Positions 10,001 to 17,828 of a stretch of 64,000 nt of DNA are shown here, piece after piece (the first letter of the stretch is position 1; each line of letters begins with the position of its first letter). The translations under genes were made by a program, and so were the position numbers. The stretch is from Lysobacteraceae bacterium SCN 69-320 (GTDB lineage Bacteria > Pseudomonadota > Gammaproteobacteria > Xanthomonadales > Rhodanobacteraceae). The DNA is taken from positions 186,001-250,000 of the forward strand of contig MEFP01000005.1 in assembly GCA_001725155.1 (NCBI GenBank), read 5' to 3'. The notes below the pieces were generated by a model. That model was not told the origin of the DNA, did no database searches, and saw only the letters and a list, made by a program, of their open reading frames with translations.

Positions 10001-11530
10001 GGTAGCAGCCTTTGCATCACCGCTCGCCTTCGCAAGCTCGAGCAGCGCGTCCGCAGCTTCGGATGCCGAGAATGTGGTGACGCGCGTTGCCGCCTCAGCC
10101 GCCTTCTTGAACTGCGCCATCTCGGCTTTTGACGCGCCGGTCACCGCCGAGATAGCTGTCAACTTCTGCTCGAACTTCGTCGCCGACTCGATTGCTCCTG
10201 AGAAGAGCGCCCCGGCGCCGAGCCCGCTGAGCGCAGCTGAGATTGCAGCCGAGAGACCGGTAAGCTTTAGAGCAGCCGATGCCGTCGAGTTGATTCCGCC
10301 GCGCAACTTGTCGAATGCGCTTACGGAATCCTCTGTCTTCTTCTTCGCCTTGTCCGATCCCTGACCTGCGGCATTGAGCGCGGTGATGTACTCGCGCAGC
10401 GCCTGGGTCGTCTTTTGCGTCCTATCACCGAGCGCCTGCTCGGCCCTGCTCAGGTTATTGACGTCTAGGCCGTGCTTCTGGACGGTGCCAGATGCCTTCT
10501 TTACTTCTACCTCGAGCAACCGCTCTTCGCGAGCCAGATCGTCAACAACTTTCTGCGCCAGGCGATAGGCATCAGCGAACTCTTTGGTCGATCGCTCCGA
10601 CACAGAGAATTGCGTGTTGAGCTCGGCTAGCCCACGACGCGCCTGTGCCAATCGTTCGCCTGTTTCCTGAAGCCTGGCCTTCAGTTGCGCGAGACTGTTG
10701 ACGGCATTGCCGGCTTCGTTGAGTCGCCTGAATTCATCAACGAGTTCGCGTGCCTTTGGCTCGCCCTTCCCCGCTGCTTCTGCAACGGCCTCGATTCCTT
10801 TGGCGAGAGATGCAAGCCCATCCGCTTGACTCGCTGCTGCAAGCTCCCGCACTACCTTCGCGACTTCGCCTTCTTTTTGCGTGAGAGCCGCTGCGGCCGC
10901 CGCAGCTTGCTGCTGCCTCTCTCGATGTCCGCGCAACCCATCGGATGCGTAGGCAGCTGCAAGCTGCGTTGCAGCACTGACAGCATCACGTTGTCTGGCT
11001 GCCAGCGCTTCCGCGTCGGCCGCTGCTTGCCTAGTGCGTGTCGCTAGATCCCGCAGCCCATCGGCCGCAGCAAGCGACCGAGCGCCAAGCTCCTGGGCGC
11101 CGCGCGCCAAGTTCGCCGCGGAGATTCCGCCGGCCTGCAGTTCTGAGCGGAGCTCCCTGAGCGCTGACCGCTGTCGGTCTTGCGTGGTAGTTAGCCGATC
11201 GAGCTCTCGCTTTGCAGCGGCAAACGCTGCCTCTTGCTTTCGGGTTGGCTCTGCGGTGCTACTTATCTCTTTGCCGAGGACGCTGACCTGCGCCTTTGCA
11301 GTTCTGATCTTTCCCTCGTACTCAATGACTGATCGGCCCAGCGCGCGGAACTGGTCCGCGGCCGCCTGAAGCCGAGAAGCGCTCGCGAACTCCGCGAGGA
11401 ATGCATTGGCTTCCGATTCGGCCTGACCGGCGGCGTCGCCTACAGCCGCAATATCTTTCGCGAGGCCGAGCAAATCCTTGCCCTGCTCCGTCTGTACGAC
11501 GAAGCGCAGGATCTCGTCACGGTTTGCCAT
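7073..11530 (-). CDS. Tail tape measure protein
   Basis: This 1485-aa protein is long, Ala/Gln/Glu/Lys-rich and strongly coiled-coil in its N-terminal 400 residues. A TP901-type core follows at about residues 440-700 (FEQKLTAISAVTGASKAEM, later KESFKGERAGTALRNVF). A hydrophobic stretch around residues 820-860 suits membrane insertion at injection. It sets tail length and is among the longest genes of the phage. It follows the tail tube and gpZ-like genes, the expected order. About 1.5 kb of tape measure per 50 nm would imply a long tail, by analogy only. Confidence 0.92.
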   Translation of the reverse strand: MANRDEILRFVVQTEQGKDLLGLAKDIAAVGDAAGQAESEANAFLAEFASASRLQAAADQFRALGRSVIEYEGKIRTAKAQVSVLGKEISSTAEPTRKQEAAFAAAKRELDRLTTTQDRQRSALRELRSELQAGGISAANLARGAQELGARSLAAADGLRDLATRTRQAAADAEALAARQRDAVSAATQLAAAYASDGLRGHRERQQQAAAAAAALTQKEGEVAKVVRELAAASQADGLASLAKGIEAVAEAAGKGEPKARELVDEFRRLNEAGNAVNSLAQLKARLQETGERLAQARRGLAELNTQFSVSERSTKEFADAYRLAQKVVDDLAREERLLEVEVKKASGTVQKHGLDVNNLSRAEQALGDRTQKTTQALREYITALNAAGQGSDKAKKKTEDSVSAFDKLRGGINSTASAALKLTGLSAAISAALSGLGAGALFSGAIESATKFEQKLTAISAVTGASKAEMAQFKKAAEAATRVTTFSASEAADALLELAKASGDAKAATEQLAPTLNLAQAAGIDTAESAQILTTTLTQFGLAASDAARVADLFVTEANSTEDSVSKLGNAMSYVAPLARQLGLSLEDTTAIIGALAKESFKGERAGTALRNVFSQLSDPASKFSEALRGLGITSTNFIEVIKKIVAAGDRGKVALLALDAEARPAIQALVNSGAKNLDVLAAALKNSGGEAERQAVKMGQSFDGASKRLSNAFDQLRRDLVEPILEPVAAQFDDVAKRVRAFTETADFEKIIAAIKSFALQATDALIELGKGVDYSALAAQIQNFSKDATEFFKELKDNAGEALTVVSAVVDGFVTVWNSLQAVVLTAATVVAAALTSLAHQALLFAKAMSKVPGAGEAMKGVVEKLTDVVGGLTAVTEDFGRRAGKNFKETGEAAERFGEGLGKAGSAAETNAPKVAKVGEAAGDAAPKVEELGNKLNLIPNYTGPAANAVEQVRGPVRDFGRDALLGAQHITRFSDATQKLGGGPVADATKKVREAEAALSALNRSTEKTPYALQQAERAVREARAELERVKESAGKAKQGSDDVKGAFHDLGIVSQAALREAAESARLNFESIRASSGKTAAGIADTRNAFIAYAEKVIESVAAADAATRAKAESTLRAIAAQIGAVDKLNAAFAKSGASANLYKPPTDGLRQMGSAAQKTASDVKSVGDASQESGNKTSDFAERGGDALAALTNQIAGVRSEFLALGETAAKAFDDAFANASRAFTSIGPGIGFDSIRAALRTAQDEVQASVDKQRDALASLTASLNLYAETGQSAFSGVAAQAQFSVAGLDSLKIAIDSGTGSFDLLGRQELGPLQAAIEAARAKTAALQQQAKQATESLRNMAQSTQDEIDRLRGNEASIEDRRHQARMQEIQDEAALAGETGSQAAQDALAAENELHALRMANIQKENAERAKNNGGGGGSSAPAAPPAPARPSNSSGGGATKPVINVTIQGNVIGNEDYTRQLSKDLRRFWERGG

Positions 11531-11534
11531 GGGA

Positions 11535-12086
11535 TCAGAGCAGCTTCAGCTGGCGCTTGATTTCGGCCGAGAGAATCTTCTGGCCGAACTCGCGCATGTG
11601 GGCTCGCCGCGCATCCGTGCCGAGTGCGTCGGCAACGCTGGCGGAAAAGAGTCGATCAAGTGGGAATCGCGGAGCACCGCGGCCTGCGCGCTCGAACGCT
11701 TGCGCGCCCGTTCCTTGCCATCCGTTTGACGCGCGCGTTGGCGATGCAATGAATGCGTGGCGCAGCCGCTGCGGACCATCGGCGCGGCGCACCGTAAAGA
11801 CGACGCCTTGCTTCGTCTGCCGGCCCCTATATCCCTGGGCTATGCCGATCGGCGTCCTGTCGCCGACCAATTCAACTGCGTTCGCCGACACGCGAATGCT
11901 CAAGCGGTTGCGCACGAGCGGCGCATCCATCGCGTATTCCTGACGGATATCGCGTATCGCCTCAGGCTTCAGGCGCCGCGCGAGCGTCGCGAGCGTACGC
12001 TGCCGCACACGGTCGAATTGCTCGCTAGTTGCAGAGAGACGCCCCGCCGCGCTAATCACGGCGGTGACGTCGAAACGCGCGGGCAT
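11535..12086 (-). CDS. Minor tail protein, gpZ-like/HK97 gp10-like
   Basis: The product is 183 aa, basic, with a helical N-terminal half and a central strand-rich segment (RLSIRVSANAVELVGDRTP). The start overlaps the tail tube stop as TGATG. Length and position, between tube and tape measure, fit the lambda gpZ/HK97-gp10 group of tail completion proteins. I saw no second frame or slippery site for a tail-assembly chaperone pair here. Confidence 0.65.
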   Translation of the reverse strand: MPARFDVTAVISAAGRLSATSEQFDRVRQRTLATLARRLKPEAIRDIRQEYAMDAPLVRNRLSIRVSANAVELVGDRTPIGIAQGYRGRQTKQGVVFTVRRADGPQRLRHAFIASPTRASNGWQGTGAQAFERAGRGAPRFPLDRLFSASVADALGTDARRAHMREFGQKILSAEIKRQLKLL

Positions 12087-12877
12087 CAGGCGATATTCTG
12101 GCCGGCGATGTAGATCGCCGCGGTGCCGGCGTTCAGCAGGCTGGCGCCGATGTCGAACACCATCTGGCTGATCTCCTCCTCGGTGATGAAGGCCATGTCA
12201 CCGGAAGGCGCGATGTTCGCCAGCGGAATGCGCAAATCGCGGTTGTCGCCACCGCCGTTGTCGGCGACGAAGAAGATTTCCGCGTCGATCGAGCCAGAGT
12301 TGCCCGACGTGATCAGCTTGCGGTCGCCGGCGGCCGCCGTATAGTCGGCATGCACGGTCTGGCCGTTGGTGATGGCGCCGCCCGGAATCACGTAGAACAT
12401 GCCGCTGTCGGCGTCGAGCGAGTAGTCGGTGTTGAGGACGTACGTGGTCGTTCCCGCGACGTCGGTGATAGTGACCGATGAAACCTCACGCACGCCGACC
12501 TTGTTCGAGCCGACCAGGCCGAGCTGGTAGTGGAAGCCCTTGTTGACGACGATCGGCTCGTTCGTCACCGGGGTCGCCGACTGCGCCAGGTCGGACAGAG
12601 TGCCGCCGACGAACATCGCGACATTCTCGTTCTGGAAGTCATCGCACGTGATCTGCGCGTTGAAGTTGACGGAGATCGTTTTGGTGAAGTCCTTCGTGCG
12701 GATCGCCGACGTGCTGTTGAAGTGCTCGTATTTCTGCGACTCGACGGTCAGGGTGAAGCCGGGGCAGTTGCCGATGAAGCGACGCCCCTCGTAAACGCCG
12801 TTCGCGTACTTGTTCACGAACAGCTTGCCGCGGCCGAAAACGTACTGATTGGTGTGAGAGTTGAGCGGAAGCGCCAT
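12086..12877 (-). CDS. Major tail tube protein
   Basis: The product is 263 aa and beta-rich, with the QYVFGRGKLFVN N-terminus typical of siphophage tube proteins. It forms the hexameric tube through which DNA passes. Thr/Ser/Asn/Gly-rich surface loops lie in the second half. A strong ribosome-binding segment (TTTCTGGAG) sits just upstream of the ATG, after a terminator-like hairpin (12899..12924). That fits a high expression level. Confidence 0.88.
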   Translation of the reverse strand: MALPLNSHTNQYVFGRGKLFVNKYANGVYEGRRFIGNCPGFTLTVESQKYEHFNSTSAIRTKDFTKTISVNFNAQITCDDFQNENVAMFVGGTLSDLAQSATPVTNEPIVVNKGFHYQLGLVGSNKVGVREVSSVTITDVAGTTTYVLNTDYSLDADSGMFYVIPGGAITNGQTVHADYTAAAGDRKLITSGNSGSIDAEIFFVADNGGGDNRDLRIPLANIAPSGDMAFITEEEISQMVFDIGASLLNAGTAAIYIAGQNIA

Positions 12878-12898
12878 TTTTCGATCTCCAGAAATGCG

Positions 12899-12924
12899 AA
12901 AGGCCCGCTCGATGGCGGGCCTTT
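12899..12924 (-). terminator. Intercistronic hairpin before tail tube gene
   Basis: The arms AAAGGCCCGC (12899-12908) and GCGGGCCTTT (12915-12924) are perfectly complementary over 10 bp with a 6-base loop. On the minus strand it is followed by a T-rich run and then the tail tube's Shine-Dalgarno. It is part of the repeated hairpin/RBS module of this phage. Confidence 0.65.
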
Positions 12925-12943
12925 CTGGTGGGTTTTTGCTCGA

Positions 12944-13120
12944 CTACTTGCGCTTGAGTTCGCGTCGCTTCGGACGCTCGGGCTCGACAACGCTACCGGC
13001 ACCCAAGCGCGTGAGTTTCTCGGCTTCCGCCGCCGGCAGCTTTGCTACGTCGCCCGCCTCGTACCGGATGCACGCATGCACCCAGTCGCGGGCAAATTCA
13101 AATTCAGTGGTATGGGTCAC
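12944..13120 (-). CDS. Small protein between tail terminator and tube
   Basis: The GTG start (13118-13120) lies inside the 3' end of the tail terminator gene, overlapping by 17 bases in another frame. The 58-aa product ends in a Lys/Arg-rich tail (PERPKRRELKRK). It is soluble and charged, with one Cys. A longer upstream ATG frame exists but would overlap the neighbour far more. By position it could be a tail assembly or completion factor. No family is recognised. Confidence 0.5.
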   Translation of the reverse strand: MTHTTEFEFARDWVHACIRYEAGDVAKLPAAEAEKLTRLGAGSVVEPERPKRRELKRK

Positions 13121-13598
13121 CGAAGGTCTCCTTGTACGTGCAAACGAATCGCACGTTGATCGCAGCGGTATATGCACCCTTCGGCTGCGCGACGAGGTCG
13201 GAGCCTAGGTACGTGATCGGGCCGATCTGCCCGTCAGCGTCGCGCACTCCGCGCTTGCGATCGCCGGTCAGCCCGGCCGACCAACCAAGCAGGCAACGCT
13301 TGACGTCGGCGCGTGCTCGGCCAAGCCACGCAGGCGTATCTTCCGCGTCCGGCGCGCCGTGCAATTCGACAGCGAAGCCGAGCGCGATCGACATGCTCGC
13401 GCTGTTGTCGGTTGCGCTTCCTTGGTTCGGGAGTTCGGACGTCTCCGTCAGTACGAGCGCCGGTAGGCCGTCGAGTTCGGCACTTGGCATGAGGCGCTTG
13501 GCGTTGGCGCCGGCGTCTGTCTCGTAGCCGTTCGCGAGCGTGATCGTGCTCAACTGATCGAGCACGGCCGCCATGACGCGCTCACTGATCGGCATCAT
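13104..13598 (-). CDS. Tail terminator protein (gpU-like)
   Basis: The product is 164 aa. It caps the tail tube and sits between the head-tail connector gene and the tube gene, as gpU does in lambda. The sequence has the length and strand pattern of that family, with a central LALVLTETSELP-like strand segment. The start overlaps the upstream stop as ATGA (13595-13598). The fold assignment is by order and length more than by motif. Confidence 0.65.
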   Translation of the reverse strand: MMPISERVMAAVLDQLSTITLANGYETDAGANAKRLMPSAELDGLPALVLTETSELPNQGSATDNSASMSIALGFAVELHGAPDAEDTPAWLGRARADVKRCLLGWSAGLTGDRKRGVRDADGQIGPITYLGSDLVAQPKGAYTAAINVRFVCTYKETFGDPYH

Positions 13599-13930
13599 GG
13601 CTGCGGCCTCACGACGCAGACGTGGCGGCTCTCGTCGCTGTTGTCGGCGATCCCGACCACGACGAAGCGCTCGACGCCGATCTCGAACGACGCCTGATTG
13701 ACGACCGGGGCGCTGCCGATCTGATCGCGGAATGCCGTGATCGTGATGAGCGGATTCTTCACGGTCGCCGCGTCGCCGACGTCTTGCATGCCGCGATCGA
13801 CGAGGACGATGCAGTCCGGCACCGGCGTGGCCGACGGCGACGCGCGGTATTCGGCGCGGTCGGCCATGCCGGCGTCGGCGAACGCCTCACGAGCGAGCGC
13901 GTCGAACTCAGCGAGGAATGCATTGGTCAT
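13595..13930 (-). CDS. Head-tail connector/joining protein (gpFII-like)
   Basis: The product is 111 aa starting MTNAFLAEFDALAREAFADA. The N-terminal helix followed by a beta-rich body, and its place between the head and tail genes, fit the lambda gpFII/Gifsy-2 stopper group that joins filled heads to tails. ATGA overlaps mark both ends (13927-13930 and 13595-13598). A much longer frame that extends upstream through the neighbouring gene is an antiframe artefact of the GC-rich DNA. Confidence 0.65.
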   Translation of the reverse strand: MTNAFLAEFDALAREAFADAGMADRAEYRASPSATPVPDCIVLVDRGMQDVGDAATVKNPLITITAFRDQIGSAPVVNQASFEIGVERFVVVGIADNSDESRHVCVVRPQP

Positions 13931-15717
13931 GGCGCAGGCTCCAGCAGGCCAAGCCCTTCGAGCGCCGAACGCCACGCCTGGGCGTTGATCCAGCGCCCTT
14001 CGGAGCTCGTGTGCACGCCGTCGGCGTTGTAGTCGTAGATCGACGCCAGCCCGTCGGCGCCGTCGCTGAGCGCAGCGACGTGCGACGTGACGCGCGCGTC
14101 GACACCGGTGATCGGCGTCGCCCCGCCGCCGGCGATGGCCGTGTTCACGGCCTGCCACGCCGAATACGCGGCCGCCGCGTTCGTGGCCGTGTTGAGCCAT
14201 CCTTTGCAGGGCGTCATCTGCGCGAGCACGATCCGGCACGACGCCGGGACCGCGGCGCGCACGGTGTTGACCAACCCTTGCAGGTCGCTGATCACGGTCG
14301 CCGTTGTTGCCAGGTTTTCGCCGACGCGCCCCTTGACGTCGTTGAGGCCGATCTGGATCACGACCGCCTGCAGCGTGCTCTTGTCGTCCAACGCGTTGAA
14401 GAACGACAGCATGTCGGCGATGCGCCGGCCGCTCTCTGCCACGTCGTACCGACCGCACACGAGCCCGCCGCAGAAGCTGGCTACGCGCGGCGCGATCGGC
14501 GCCACGCCGGACAGGCCGGAGACCGTGCTGTCGCCCAGCACGCATGCATACGCGAATCCGCGCTTGACCCACGCGACGGCGTCGGCCGTCTCCTGCGCGT
14601 TCAGCAGGCGGTTGATGACGATCATGCGATTCACGGTGACGCGCGAGGACGCCACGCCGATCTCGACCGTGCTGCTGCTCGACCAGTTGCCGCCGCCGGC
14701 CGCCGCGCCGCTGGCGGTCCCGGTGCGCTTGATCCCGTTGCTGTAGACCGTGACCTCGTCGCTGAGCGCGGTCTGCGCGATGTCGAACTCGTACCGGTCG
14801 ACGAACGCCGCGCCGCCGGCGCCGGTGAGTCCGTCGACCGTGGCGAGCGTGATGCTGCCGCCAGCGCCGGTGTCGCCGCGGATGCGCCCGACCGGGGGCG
14901 GCGTGAACCCGCACCAGATCGTTCCGGCCGTGGTCGCCCAGTTCCCGATCGCGACGACCGTTCCGGACGCAGTCGCTGCGTCGTACAGGCACGAGTAGAT
15001 GACGGTCATCTTGTCGCTGTTCGAGAAGTTGATCGCCGCGCTCGCGATGCGCTGCGGCGACCCGAACATGTACGCGCCCATGCAGACGCGCGCTGTGACT
15101 TCCTTCAACGTCACCGACTTCACGCTGCCGGCGAAGGTCGCATCGGCGGCGAACTCGAACGTCGTATTGCCGGCTGCGGCCGCGAAGACCTCCGTGTAGG
15201 TGCCGCGCGCGGTGCGCGCGTTCGTGCTCACGGTGGTGCCACCGGTGAACCGCGGCGTCAGCGTGCCGGCCGTGCGCGTCATAGTGTAGCTGAGCTGATA
15301 GACCTTGCCGGCCGTCAGCGACACCGTCCACGACAGCGACGATGCCGTGCCAGCGGTCTTGACGACCGTTGCACCGGATCGCGCCCACCCGGTTCCGGGA
15401 GTGAACCCGGTGTCGTCGATGATGCGGCCGTTCGTGAGCAGCTCGCTGCCGAGCGTGCGCGCCGCGCCGCGCCACAGCGGCTTGTTCGCCGCCGTGGCCT
15501 GGGTCAGGTGCTTGGCATTCGGCGACAGGTCAGTGATGTAGCCGATCGGGTCGTTCGGCGCGGCGACGGCGCCCGTGCCGGTGTTGGACTGGAACAGCAG
15601 CGAGGCCGTCTGCGCGTCTATCGCAACGCCGCGGTCGCTTGCGCCGAACAGCGACGCAGGACTGAACGGCACGGATGACGCCAACTGCCGATGAGTGACG
15701 CCGATGAACCCGAGCAT
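13927..15717 (-). CDS. Virion protein with LamG-like N-terminal part and SGNH-hydrolase domain
   Basis: The product is 596 aa, starting MLGFIGVTHRQLASSV at 15717 with a TGATG overlap of the previous gene. The N-terminal half is Gly/Thr/Ser-rich and resembles phage carbohydrate-binding (LamG-like) domains, with a DPIGYITDLSPNAKHLTQAT stretch. From about residue 390 an SGNH (GDSL) hydrolase fold follows: GDSTVSG with Ser at about 397, a Gly in ESGRR near 430, IGLND with Asn near 459, and DGVH with Asp 566 and His 569. It would cleave esters, for example O-acyl groups on surface glycans. It sits inside the head module, not among the tail tip genes, which is unusual. It may be a head fibre or decoration enzyme. 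Confidence 0.75.
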   Translation of the reverse strand: MLGFIGVTHRQLASSVPFSPASLFGASDRGVAIDAQTASLLFQSNTGTGAVAAPNDPIGYITDLSPNAKHLTQATAANKPLWRGAARTLGSELLTNGRIIDDTGFTPGTGWARSGATVVKTAGTASSLSWTVSLTAGKVYQLSYTMTRTAGTLTPRFTGGTTVSTNARTARGTYTEVFAAAAGNTTFEFAADATFAGSVKSVTLKEVTARVCMGAYMFGSPQRIASAAINFSNSDKMTVIYSCLYDAATASGTVVAIGNWATTAGTIWCGFTPPPVGRIRGDTGAGGSITLATVDGLTGAGGAAFVDRYEFDIAQTALSDEVTVYSNGIKRTGTASGAAAGGGNWSSSSTVEIGVASSRVTVNRMIVINRLLNAQETADAVAWVKRGFAYACVLGDSTVSGLSGVAPIAPRVASFCGGLVCGRYDVAESGRRIADMLSFFNALDDKSTLQAVVIQIGLNDVKGRVGENLATTATVISDLQGLVNTVRAAVPASCRIVLAQMTPCKGWLNTATNAAAAYSAWQAVNTAIAGGGATPITGVDARVTSHVAALSDGADGLASIYDYNADGVHTSSEGRWINAQAWRSALEGLGLLEPAP

Positions 15718-16019
15718 CAGGCGCGCGAAATCACAGCAATCTTGTCGCCGGGCGCGGGCGAGAACCACGCCTCTTGGTCAGCGGCAAGAGGATAGTGGTT
15801 GGTTGCAGTCGCCGTCGGATTCGCGCCGTAGCTGAAGGTGCACTTCGCTTCCGCGTACACGCGCACCAGAGTCGTGCTGGCATTGACCGCAGACGACTGC
15901 GCAGACGCCCCACCAATGGCCACAGCTTGCGCTGCGACGATCGCTCCGGCCACCTGCATCGGCGCCCCGCCGCGATTGGTCACGATGCCGGCGAATTCGG
16001 TGATCTTCAGATCGGACAT
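15717..16019 (-). CDS. Small virion-associated protein after the capsid gene
   Basis: The product is 100 aa, strand-rich and Ala/Ser/Thr-rich with no charged clusters. It ends in AWFSPAPGDKIAVISRA, a pattern I associate with capsid-linked small phage proteins, though I cannot name a family. Its start has a strong upstream RBS (TTTCTGGAG) preceded by a 15-bp hairpin. That expression signal matches capsid-level genes, so a decoration or head-fibre adaptor for the downstream SGNH protein is plausible (inference). Confidence 0.55.
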   Translation of the reverse strand: MSDLKITEFAGIVTNRGGAPMQVAGAIVAAQAVAIGGASAQSSAVNASTTLVRVYAEAKCTFSYGANPTATATNHYPLAADQEAWFSPAPGDKIAVISRA

Positions 16020-16034
16020 TTACGGACTCCAGAA

Positions 16035-16068
16035 ACGACCAAGGCCCGCGAAAGCGGGCCTTGGTCGT
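16035..16068 (-). terminator. Strong hairpin after the major capsid gene
   Basis: A 15-bp perfect stem has arms at 16035-16049 and 16054-16068, closed by a GAAA tetraloop. It follows the capsid stop in transcription order and precedes the next gene's RBS. This is the longest member of the repeated intercistronic hairpin set. Confidence 0.7.
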
Positions 16069-16089
16069 GGCGTTGCTGGTGGTTTCCGA

Positions 16090-17124
16090 TTAGGTGCGCT
16101 TGCCCTTCAGCAGCACCTTCGGACGCGTGCAGTACGAGAGCGGATTCGACTGCGACTCCATCTCGATGCGCTTGCCGTTCGGCGACAGCCACTGCTTCGC
16201 GTACCGCGGGAGGCCGATGGTGTTGACCGTTTCCATGTAGTCCGCCGGCGCGTAGACCGTGCGGAACAGTCCGGGCGTACCCACCGGGAAGATGTGGCAC
16301 TTGTCCGTGTCCACCATCGCCGAGCTGCCGTTCTTGCCGCGGTAGTTCATCCAGAGGATGCCGCCGAACTCGAACATGCCAGCCATCTTGTTGCCGGTCG
16401 GGAGGATGTAGCCTTCGCGCAGCACGGACGCCATCGGCGTATTCTTGTAGGACTCGACGACTTCCTTGTGGGCGAGCAGGTCATCGAAGAACGCGTCGCC
16501 GCAGAACGAAGCCACGCCGGTGTACGAAACGCCGCCGAGATTGTCGGCGATCAGGCGCACGGCACTGGCGCACTTCTTCCGCAGGGCTCCGGACGCGGGG
16601 CTCGCGTTGTCGAGATCGAAGTCGATCTCGGATTCCTGGCTGACGCCGAACTCCGTGAACAGGTCATAGAGCGTCGAGCCGTCGGCGTTGAGGATGAGCC
16701 CCTTCACCGCGCCGAGCCGCTGGTACTCGAGCGTCGGATCGAGTACCAGGCTGACCGCGTCACTCAGCCGCGAGTTGACCATCGGCATCACCGACTGCAC
16801 GTCGGTTTCCGATCCGAAGGCGCGCACGCCCTGCACCTCATCGGCGTTGATGCCGTCGTCGTGCTGGTAGTGCGGAATCAGCAGCGAGCGGGCGCGGCGC
16901 TTGTCCTTCGCCTTCGTTTCGCCTGCTCCGCCGCGGGGCGTCGGGTTGAGGAGCTTCAGGACACCGTCCTGCTCCTCGATCATGATCGACGTCGTCGTGA
17001 CGCCGCGTTCGTTCCAGTCGATGACCTGGCCGGCGAGGCCCGGAACGAACGGCAGGTTGTTGATCGCGTCCGTGAGGCTGATGACGCCGAACGCGTCTTG
17101 GTTGAAAACGTCCAAACTCGGCAT
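16090..17124 (-). CDS. Major capsid protein, lambda gpE-type
   Basis: The product is 344 aa beginning MPSLDVFNQDAFGVISLTD, typical of the lambda gpE family (Phage_cap_E, HK97 fold). It forms the icosahedral head lattice. It follows the decoration gene in the order protease, gpD, gpE. It has a strong TTTCTGGAG RBS and hairpins on both sides, as expected for the most abundant virion protein. Length is about that of the family. Confidence 0.93.
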   Translation of the reverse strand: MPSLDVFNQDAFGVISLTDAINNLPFVPGLAGQVIDWNERGVTTTSIMIEEQDGVLKLLNPTPRGGAGETKAKDKRRARSLLIPHYQHDDGINADEVQGVRAFGSETDVQSVMPMVNSRLSDAVSLVLDPTLEYQRLGAVKGLILNADGSTLYDLFTEFGVSQESEIDFDLDNASPASGALRKKCASAVRLIADNLGGVSYTGVASFCGDAFFDDLLAHKEVVESYKNTPMASVLREGYILPTGNKMAGMFEFGGILWMNYRGKNGSSAMVDTDKCHIFPVGTPGLFRTVYAPADYMETVNTIGLPRYAKQWLSPNGKRIEMESQSNPLSYCTRPKVLLKGKRT

Positions 17125-17145
17125 ATCGTTTCTCCAGAAATGAAA

Positions 17146-17165
17146 AACCCCGCCGAGGCGGGGTT
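17146..17165 (-). terminator. Hairpin between decoration and capsid genes
   Basis: The arms AACCCCGC (17146-17153) and GCGGGGTT (17158-17165) form a perfect 8-bp stem with a CGAG loop. It is followed on the minus strand by a T-rich run and the capsid gene RBS. It is a member of the hairpin/RBS module. Confidence 0.65.
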
Positions 17166-17189
17166 CTTGGGGTGCGGATCTGGGCGCTG

Positions 17190-17816
17190 TTAGCGCAGAC
17201 GGATGCCGCGGTTGCTCAGCTGCTGGGTGGCGACCGCCTTCTGCGCGGCGGTGATGCCGCTCGGCCAGACGATCTCATTGCTGTTGCAGTCGGTGTCGCG
17301 CGCCGACACGACACACGCGCGATCTGCAGAACTCGCGTCCACCGCGGCATAGAGGATCCCGGCGGCCGTCTGCGTTCCGTCGGTCGCCGCGGGGTCGAGC
17401 TGCTCGTAGTCCCCGCCGGTGACGGTGACGTGGATGATGTCGCCGATGTCCCAGTCGTTGGCACCGTCGGCCACCGTGAGGTTGATGTGCGTGCTCGCGT
17501 AGGCCACGGCGACCGTGAGGTCCGGCAGCTGATCGCCGGACGGCGTCCGGACGCTGAACGTGCCCGCGTTGCCCGACTCGGTCTTGCCGGTCAGCACGTA
17601 GATGCCGACCTGCGCATCTGGGCCGAGCGTCACGGCGCCGATCGTGCCGTCGCCGGTGCCGCTGATCTTTGCGCCGGCCGCGGTCTTGAGTTGACCGAGA
17701 ACGGAGCCAGCGGCCAGGTCCTGGCCGGAGTTGAGCTTGCCGTTCTCGCGGGACATGCAGCCGTTGGCTTCGGACAGGATGTAGCCGCCGGCATGGGTCG
17801 TTTCGGTAAGAGCCAT
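17190..17816 (-). CDS. Head decoration protein, gpD family
   Basis: The product is 208 aa. The N-terminus (MALTETTHAGGYILSEANG) and the overall Gly/Thr/Ala-rich pattern match lambda gpD-type head-stabilising proteins. These trimerise on the capsid surface. Lambda gpD is about 110 aa, so this is a long form with an extra central Asp/Thr/Gly-rich domain at about residues 70-150. It lies directly before the capsid gene, as in lambda. Confidence 0.8.
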   Translation of the reverse strand: MALTETTHAGGYILSEANGCMSRENGKLNSGQDLAAGSVLGQLKTAAGAKISGTGDGTIGAVTLGPDAQVGIYVLTGKTESGNAGTFSVRTPSGDQLPDLTVAVAYASTHINLTVADGANDWDIGDIIHVTVTGGDYEQLDPAATDGTQTAAGILYAAVDASSADRACVVSARDTDCNSNEIVWPSGITAAQKAVATQQLSNRGIRLR

Positions 17817-17828
17817 GTTGTCCTCCAG

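Noticed and set aside
12944-13177. 77-aa start for the small gene between tail terminator and tube
   Set aside because: The extra N-terminal residues would overlap the upstream gene far more; the GTG at 13120 matches the coupled-start pattern.
13931-15475. Long leftward frame in antiphase to the SGNH gene
   Set aside because: It is extremely rich in Arg/His, has no domain features, and covers a gene with clear motifs. Only its last 111 codons (13595..13930) are real.
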